From Clostridia bacterium (GTDB taxonomy: Bacteria > Bacillota > Clostridia > Oscillospirales > Acutalibacteraceae), in contig JAKSQP010000008.1 of NCBI GenBank assembly GCA_024404025.1, positions 31,308 through 95,307 on the forward strand: a stretch of 64,000 nt of DNA, read 5' to 3'. The first letter of the stretch is position 1. Each line of letters opens with the position of its first letter. The notes under the pieces were generated by a model. It saw nothing but the letters and a program-made list of their open reading frames with translations. It searched no databases and was not told the origin of the DNA. Positions 59,069-64,000 of the stretch are shown piece after piece. The translations under genes were made by a program, and so were the position numbers.

Positions 59069-59101
59069 CCAAAGAATATAATATTACATTATATTTTTTG
59101 G
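59069..59101 (+). repeat. Hairpin 2 before the Hint-protein gene, terminator-like
   Basis: A 14-base-pair stem (CCAAAGAATATAAT arm) with one G-U pair and a five-base loop; a run of six T forms the 3' arm. Together with hairpin 1 it could give partial termination and set the amount of the large downstream protein. Confidence 0.8.
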
Positions 59102-59129
59102 CTGCCGCTTTCAGAAAGGAGTGCAGAAA

Positions 59130-62100
59130 ATGAAAAAAGTAAAAAAAACAGTTGCTTTGTTTCTTGCTTTTGCCGTTATTGCGATTTCTGCACTTGCTTC
59201 CGGTTCAAGAGTTTTAACGGTTTTCAATAAGCCGAATGCTGCCGAAGCCCCTCAAAACCTTGATATAAAGCTTTTTTGGAGCAATTCATATTCCGATAAC
59301 AGCTGGATAATGGCTGAAAACACGGCGGCAGGCGTTCCCTTCGGCGGCGACACCAGATGGGAGCCCGGCTATACAGAAATAAGATATTTCAAGGTCAGAA
59401 ATAACGGCAGCGTGCCATTTGACTATGAACTGAAAATAGATAATTCCGAAAATTCCGATCTTGAGTATATCGGCATTCTTGCCGAAGCAATTGATGTTTT
59501 TGTTTCTTGCGATGCAGCGAATTTTTCGTCGCTTATCAGCGAAGCAAATAAAATCGGCACATTGGCGGATTGCTTTGATTCCGCAGCCTTTTATGCAACG
59601 GTTCCCGAATATGATGCAGATAATCTCGGCGCAGGCGATGAAAAGATCTTTGCAGTCGGATTTAAAATGCGCATCGATGCGGGAAATGAATATCAGGGCT
59701 ATGTTGATGCAAACGGAATAAAGCAGAATAAAATAAAATTCACCATTGCAGCGGGTGCATTTATCCCTGAAACAGAGCCGGAGCCTTCATACGACGGCTT
59801 GTTCGGCTATGTTTGGGAAAATCACGATGAAATGCTTTACAGAGTCGGAAACAAAAATAATATTGTTGTTTCAAGCTTGTTTACAAAAGGGCAAAGCACA
59901 GAAACGATAGATTCTTCCAAGGTTTCCTTTGAATGGGAAAATGCGCAGGATTATTTTACGGTTGCTGTGACCCACACGGCTAATACCGATTGGACAAAAG
60001 GCACCCTTAAGTTTACCGGCGAAGGCACCGGAACACTTTGGCTCAAATATAACGGCGTCAGAACGCTCGGACTTGATCTTGAAGTTCTTACAGCAAACAA
60101 CATAACAAGCTCAAGCGGACTCGGAGCAAGCTCAAGCAACGCTGTTTTATTGAAGAGTGTTGAAACTACCGGCAGGTTGTCTGTATCAGGCGGATATACT
60201 TTATACGGAAACGGTTTCACAATAACCGATACTCGAACGAACACCAGCGGCACTCAGGAGTTCTTAACTTTATCTAACGGAACGCTCAACAATGTTCACA
60301 TCAAGGGTCAGGAATATCCCTCTCTTGTTACTTCCGGAACGGAAAATCAATATTATTCCGCCTGCACAAGAATCGGCGGCGAAAAAAACTATATTTATAA
60401 TTCTCATATTTCAGGCTGCAGAGAAGCCGTGCTGATGGAAGCTGACACATATATGTATAATTCCCTTGTCAGCGGCGGTGTAATGTCGAATATCACTGTT
60501 GCAAGTGGAAGGCTGACTATGACCGATTGCATGACCTCTCACTCGCTTACTGACGGAGCATTGAACGGCCTGGCGGTTATGCTTTCAAATGTAAGCTCAC
60601 ATATTACGCTGAACGGAACTTTCCGGCAGTATAACTGGGCAACAGAAAACGATATTCCGAGCGATTATAGGAGTATGGTCAGCAGCTTTTATAGTGATTC
60701 CGCCTATGCCTATTCAACCGGTGGAAAAAAATATGTAAATGTCGGAATTCTGTGCATGAGCACAGGTACAAATATTGATATAAATACGGCAAAAACAATT
60801 ATTTCAGATAACACGGGTAATGATTACGGCTATGTTGGAAAAACCGTGCTTGGAAATACCGGCACTTGTTATATGCCGAAAGCGGCAACCGCTTCTGCCG
60901 ATACTTTGAGATTGGCTTCCTATGAATCGCCCGGTCAAAGCCCGACCCTGTCAAAGAAAGATTTTAATATAGAAAATAAAACCACAAATCCGAATTATAA
61001 GGAAATGACGGATACAAATTCCTCGTTCTGCGTTTATGATAAAAGTACCGATTCGGTTAAAATTTCATATAACGGAACATCCGGATATGAATGGGATCCG
61101 ATGATCCTTGATGCTTCAAAATACGGAAAGCAGTTTGACTATACTGTTTCAATGAACGGCGTTGATTATACCGGCAGAAAAATCACTTTTTCGCAGCCGG
61201 GTAATTATACGGTAGAATACAGATTCACGGATTCAGAGTATTACTCTGAAAACAACGCTGATTTGCAGCAGGGTTCAATTGATTATACGGAAACCGTAAA
61301 CATTACCGTTGTTTCACCTGATTTCCCGACATTTGCTTTCGGAAGCAACGGCGCAAAAACCCAGATAATAAACAATGAAGTTTATGTTATGCCGAATGTT
61401 TCCGCAACAAGCAGCTCGATAGGCTCAACTACCGTAAACGGGGTCACGGTATATTGTCCGATAGTAACGGTAGGACCGACAACATCCAACGGCAACACAT
61501 CATATTCAAGCGGAAAAGGTTATTATTTTGCTCCAGCTTTCAGCGCAGTGAGCATAACCGATTATAAGCAGACAGATAACACTGTCCAATATACTTATAA
61601 CATTAATTCCACAACATGGCCTCACGGAAAAACAAAGACAAGCGGACCGGATGAAGCGGTATTCGGATATATAGGCGGCTATGCAACATCGCCGTATGCC
61701 CGTTCCATAAATACGCAGTATTACAAATTCAATTCAAACAATAACGGATTGTGCTATACGACAGAGGAAATTGAAAAAGACAATGCCGCATCTACCCACA
61801 TAGTTCATTATTACTATGTTTCAAATAACGGTTTTACCTTTAACTATTATATCCAATATAATTTCACGGCAATGACTTACAGCAGCTGCTTCGCTTCCGG
61901 CACAATGATGACCCTTGCAGATGGCAGCAGAAAGCCGATTGAAAATATTACATACGGCGACAAGCTCCTTGTTTGGAATTTCTTCACCGGAAAATATGAT
62001 GAAGAAAATGTTTCGATCATTGTTGACCACGGCAAAGAAATATATGATGTAGTCAATTCTGTTTATTCCGACGGCACGGTTTTAAGAACTATCGGCGAGC

Positions 62101-62549
62101 ACGGCGTTTTCGATTATGATCTGAACGAGTTCGTTTATCTGACAAAAGAAAATTGCAGAGATTATATCGGCCACAGATTTGTTAAGCAAGGCTCCGGCGG
62201 CGGTTATGATATTGTTACAATGACGGATGCTTTTGTTACGGTTGAAAATACCGGCGCTTATTCAATCACATCGGCGGTTGCATCCAATGCGTTTGCCGAG
62301 GGTATGCTTACTGTTGCCCCTCCCGGTGATTTCTATAACTGGATCGATATGGGAGATAAGCTCATGTATGATACAGAGGCACTCAAAGCCGATGTTGATA
62401 AATACGGACTTTACGGCTATGATGTGTTCAGCGATTATGTAACCTATGAGCAGTTTGCGGCTTTCAACGGACCGTATCTTAAGATTGCGGTTGAAAAAGG
62501 CAAATTCTCGTTTGATTATATTATTGAACTGATAAAAACATACTTATAA
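59130..62549 (+). CDS. Matrix-type protein: TasA-like domain, beta-helix region and C-terminal Hint domain
   Basis: 1139 residues from ATG 59130 (AAAGGAG upstream). Order: export signal (TVALFLAFAVIAISALA) without the AWF motif; a TasA-like sandwich near 40-210 with RWEPGYTEIRYFKVRNNGSV; a short linker with EPEPSYDG; a beta-helix-like part near 345-500 with Gly/Asn/Thr repeats such as YTLYGNGFTI and YIYNSHISG; an Ig-like part near 650-730; a Gly/Ser/Tyr-rich stretch; and a Hint domain from C920. The latter starts SCFASGTMMTLADGS, has GDKLLVW and VLRTIGEHGVF with H991, and continues to about 1080. A C-terminal Asn is not seen, so cleavage or ligation is more likely than splicing. Confidence 0.85.
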   Translation: MKKVKKTVALFLAFAVIAISALASGSRVLTVFNKPNAAEAPQNLDIKLFWSNSYSDNSWIMAENTAAGVPFGGDTRWEPGYTEIRYFKVRNNGSVPFDYELKIDNSENSDLEYIGILAEAIDVFVSCDAANFSSLISEANKIGTLADCFDSAAFYATVPEYDADNLGAGDEKIFAVGFKMRIDAGNEYQGYVDANGIKQNKIKFTIAAGAFIPETEPEPSYDGLFGYVWENHDEMLYRVGNKNNIVVSSLFTKGQSTETIDSSKVSFEWENAQDYFTVAVTHTANTDWTKGTLKFTGEGTGTLWLKYNGVRTLGLDLEVLTANNITSSSGLGASSSNAVLLKSVETTGRLSVSGGYTLYGNGFTITDTRTNTSGTQEFLTLSNGTLNNVHIKGQEYPSLVTSGTENQYYSACTRIGGEKNYIYNSHISGCREAVLMEADTYMYNSLVSGGVMSNITVASGRLTMTDCMTSHSLTDGALNGLAVMLSNVSSHITLNGTFRQYNWATENDIPSDYRSMVSSFYSDSAYAYSTGGKKYVNVGILCMSTGTNIDINTAKTIISDNTGNDYGYVGKTVLGNTGTCYMPKAATASADTLRLASYESPGQSPTLSKKDFNIENKTTNPNYKEMTDTNSSFCVYDKSTDSVKISYNGTSGYEWDPMILDASKYGKQFDYTVSMNGVDYTGRKITFSQPGNYTVEYRFTDSEYYSENNADLQQGSIDYTETVNITVVSPDFPTFAFGSNGAKTQIINNEVYVMPNVSATSSSIGSTTVNGVTVYCPIVTVGPTTSNGNTSYSSGKGYYFAPAFSAVSITDYKQTDNTVQYTYNINSTTWPHGKTKTSGPDEAVFGYIGGYATSPYARSINTQYYKFNSNNNGLCYTTEEIEKDNAASTHIVHYYYVSNNGFTFNYYIQYNFTAMTYSSCFASGTMMTLADGSRKPIENITYGDKLLVWNFFTGKYDEENVSIIVDHGKEIYDVVNSVYSDGTVLRTIGEHGVFDYDLNEFVYLTKENCRDYIGHRFVKQGSGGGYDIVTMTDAFVTVENTGAYSITSAVASNAFAEGMLTVAPPGDFYNWIDMGDKLMYDTEALKADVDKYGLYGYDVFSDYVTYEQFAAFNGPYLKIAVEKGKFSFDYIIELIKTYL
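61887..62380 (+). other. Hint (hedgehog/intein) self-processing domain inside the 59130 gene
   Basis: Codons for C920 to about residue 1084. C920 opens the domain (CFASGT, the usual C-F-x-x-G-T), I937-V948 form strands of block A, and H991 in TIGEHGVFD corresponds to the block B His; the Thr before it (T987) is one residue further away than in the canonical TxxH. AYSITSAVASNAFAEGML near 1055 corresponds to the block F strand. The final 60 residues after the domain form a small helical tail. Confidence 0.8.
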
Positions 62550-62556
62550 AAGCTTT

Positions 62557-62575
62557 CCTCCGGAAATTCCGGAGG
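62557..62575 (+). repeat. Hairpin after the Hint-protein gene
   Basis: An 8-base-pair perfect stem CCTCCGGA/TCCGGAGG with a three-base loop, eight bases after the stop codon. It is followed at once by the larger hairpin at 62577. Confidence 0.8.
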
Positions 62576-62576
62576 G

Positions 62577-62615
62577 CTGTCAAAGGGCACAGGCAATGTC
62601 TGTACCTTTTGACAG
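62577..62615 (+). repeat. Long hairpin between the Hint-protein gene and the InlB-repeat gene
   Basis: A 16-position stem from CTGTCAAAGGGCACAG to CTGTACCTTTTGACAG with one mismatch and one G-U pair, and a seven-base loop. No T run follows, so it is more likely an mRNA processing or stability element, or a protein-binding site, than a terminator. Confidence 0.8.
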
Positions 62616-62649
62616 ATGAATCTGAATTTTATGAAGGAGGATGGTAATT

Positions 62650-64000
62650 TTGAACAGATTACATTCACCCGTAAATAAAACAAAAAAGAAAGAGAGTTCG
62701 CTTTATGTCAGCGCAATGTCATCCGTGATATTGGTTATGTGCTGCCTTATGTGCTTCGTAAGCGTTTCATGGGCGTGGTTTACCTCAACCGCTTCCGTGA
62801 CAACGGAGCAGATAGTTTCGGCAACATATACGGTTGATTATCTCGTATATGAAAAGGGCGACGAAACGAAGGTTGTAACTCCCGATGAATCAGGCGGCTA
62901 CACCCTTGATCCCTCAAAAATTTATACCGTTAAGCTTACACCGAGCGGAAATGCATCAACCGGCTATGTAAAGTTTACGGCTGACGGCGAGGATTACACA
63001 ACTATTCAGCTCGCTCCCACAGATGATCCCATAACCTTTGAGCTGAGCGGTTATGAAGCCCTCACAGCCGAATACAGCTGGGGCATTGCCCAGGCATCCG
63101 GAGAAGAAACTTCGGTAGATGATGAGGAAGAAATCTACAAGGATATTGCCATCACCTACTATTCGTTCGGCGACGACAGCAGCCAGAAGCCGACCGGCAC
63201 AGCTTCTGTTATTGCGGCAACTGAAACGGAAAAGGCAAACAAGGTATTCACATCTCTTCCCACAGCTCCCGAATACACCGGATATACGTTTGATAAATGG
63301 ACTCTTTCAGACGGAACGGAGTTTGACCCCGAAAAGGATACTTTCTATCAGGATACAGAGCTTTATGCTATATATACGGTCAACAAGTACGGTTACAGTT
63401 TCGTAATAAGCGATACCGAAACCGTAAGCGGCGAGGCTGATTATGATTCGGATATTTCCGCTCTTGTTCCCGAGGCTCCCACACCGCCCGAAGGCAAGAC
63501 CTTTGAAGGCTGGTCAAAGACAAAAGGCGGAACAACTCCCGTTGAAGATTTCGGCAAGATTTCAACCGAATCCGAAAACAACACATTCTACGCTATCTTC
63601 AAAGATATAATTCCCACAACTGCCGACGTTGCATTCTATGAATATGACGGAAGCAGCGAACACGGTCCCGCAACCGGAACAGTTAAGGAAGTTATTGTTA
63701 CGGAATGCGCAAAGCAGTATGGCGAAGCAAGCGAGCCTGAAATCGGTTCGGCACTCGTTCTTCCCGAAAAAGCTCCCGAGCTTGCAAACTACACCTTCGG
63801 CGGCTGGTTCGATGCAGAAGGCAAGGAATGGACAGCAGAAGATACAGTTCCCGATGGCGGCCTTAAGCTTTATGCTAAATACATAAGAGTTCAGTGCGGA
63901 CTTATCGCAAAAGGCGAGGGAACAGAAGAAAAGGCAACAACGGTCATCGAAAGAGGCGACACAGAACACCTCAACAACCTTGACGATGTTGCAAGCTACA
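62650..64000 (+). CDS. SipW-signal surface protein with InlB B-type repeats (3' end beyond window)
   Basis: About 450 residues are visible from TTG 62650; AAGGAGG ends nine bases upstream, whereas the in-frame ATG at 62641 directly abuts it. Signal of the SipW class: VILVMCCLMCFVSVSWAWFTSTAS. Then an extended region and, from near residue 195, three repeat units of the Listeria-Bacteroides (InlB B, Flg_new) type: APEYTGYTFDKWTL...TELYAIY, PPEGKTFEGWSK...TFYAIF and APELANYTFGGWFD...LKLYAKY. These small beta-grasp units serve as spacers or binding modules on surface proteins. No stop before base 64000. The protein is probably a matrix-associated adhesin (inference). Confidence 0.85.
   Translation, partial: MNRLHSPVNKTKKKESSLYVSAMSSVILVMCCLMCFVSVSWAWFTSTASVTTEQIVSATYTVDYLVYEKGDETKVVTPDESGGYTLDPSKIYTVKLTPSGNASTGYVKFTADGEDYTTIQLAPTDDPITFELSGYEALTAEYSWGIAQASGEETSVDDEEEIYKDIAITYYSFGDDSSQKPTGTASVIAATETEKANKVFTSLPTAPEYTGYTFDKWTLSDGTEFDPEKDTFYQDTELYAIYTVNKYGYSFVISDTETVSGEADYDSDISALVPEAPTPPEGKTFEGWSKTKGGTTPVEDFGKISTESENNTFYAIFKDIIPTTADVAFYEYDGSSEHGPATGTVKEVIVTECAKQYGEASEPEIGSALVLPEKAPELANYTFGGWFDAEGKEWTAEDTVPDGGLKLYAKYIRVQCGLIAKGEGTEEKATTVIERGDTEHLNNLDDVASY

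Noticed and set aside
1..64000. CRISPR array, tRNA or rRNA genes, insertion sequences, prophage
   Set aside because: No regularly spaced repeats, cloverleaf-type sequences, rRNA blocks, transposase, integrase or phage structural motifs were recognised on reading; a dedicated tRNA and repeat search was not possible.

Overview
The window looks like a chromosomal segment of a strictly anaerobic, low-to-moderate GC Gram-positive bacterium of the class Clostridia, most likely an uncultured gut or rumen Oscillospirales-type organism. The reasons are strong GGAGG-type ribosome binding sites, several TTG starts behind an extended GGTGATT Shine-Dalgarno sequence, near-consensus TTGACA/TATAAT promoters, a PerR-type regulator next to a reverse rubrerythrin, corrinoid methyl-transfer proteins, a DUF1667 operon and a SipW/TasA-type matrix locus. 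No rRNA, tRNA, CRISPR array, insertion sequence or prophage was recognised. The organism assignment is inference.

Layout. 1-16.7 kb: carbohydrate and sugar-acid metabolism: a D-lactate dehydrogenase-like gene (cut by the window edge) and a GH95-like glycosidase, divergent from a large GH38/57-like protein; a Gfo/Idh/MocA dehydrogenase; a secreted PHP phosphoesterase; then a long leftward run of ABC-F ATPase, KDPG aldolase, KDG kinase, OYE-type flavoprotein, SDR, FAD dehydrogenase, 2-hydroxyacid dehydrogenase and peptidase E. 16.8-22.5 kb: a secreted alpha/beta hydrolase; a PerR-like gene under a perfect Fur/PerR palindrome, with reverse rubrerythrin and a small ORF that lacks a normal start codon; a DHHW protein; cysteine synthase. 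22.5-27.6 kb: an ATGA-coupled operon of GlpA-like dehydrogenase, NAD/FAD oxidoreductase, DUF1667 protein and alkyl-DHAP-synthase-like flavoprotein. 27.8-36.3 kb: three Gfo/Idh/MocA dehydrogenases, a TIM-barrel sugar isomerase, a P-loop kinase, a GH31 glycosidase and a GPH-type transporter. 36.3-40.4 kb: XRE regulator, zinc-ribbon membrane protein, Ig-like anchored protein and a second GPH-type transporter. 40.5-51.4 kb: many exported or surface hydrolases (a second alpha/beta hydrolase with a Cys nucleophile elbow, three metallophosphoesterases, a serine hydrolase, an SGNH hydrolase), a DUF6273 protein, a ZIP metal transporter and another Gfo/Idh/MocA enzyme. 51.5-54.8 kb: luxS, then a UroD-like / corrinoid / MtaA-like methyltransferase set. 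54.8-55.7 kb: secreted SGNH hydrolase.

56.0-64.0 kb is the most interesting part. One strong promoter leads into a tapA-sipW-tasA-like operon: a TasA-like protein, a SipW-type signal peptidase, two further TasA/camelysin-like proteins, an 1139-residue protein that combines a TasA-like N domain, a beta-helix-like region and a C-terminal Hint (hedgehog/intein) self-processing domain, and a SipW-signal protein with InlB-type repeats that runs off the window end. Strong RNA hairpins separate the later genes. The likely theme is an extracellular fibre or matrix system whose largest component may be autocatalytically cleaved or attached through its Hint domain.
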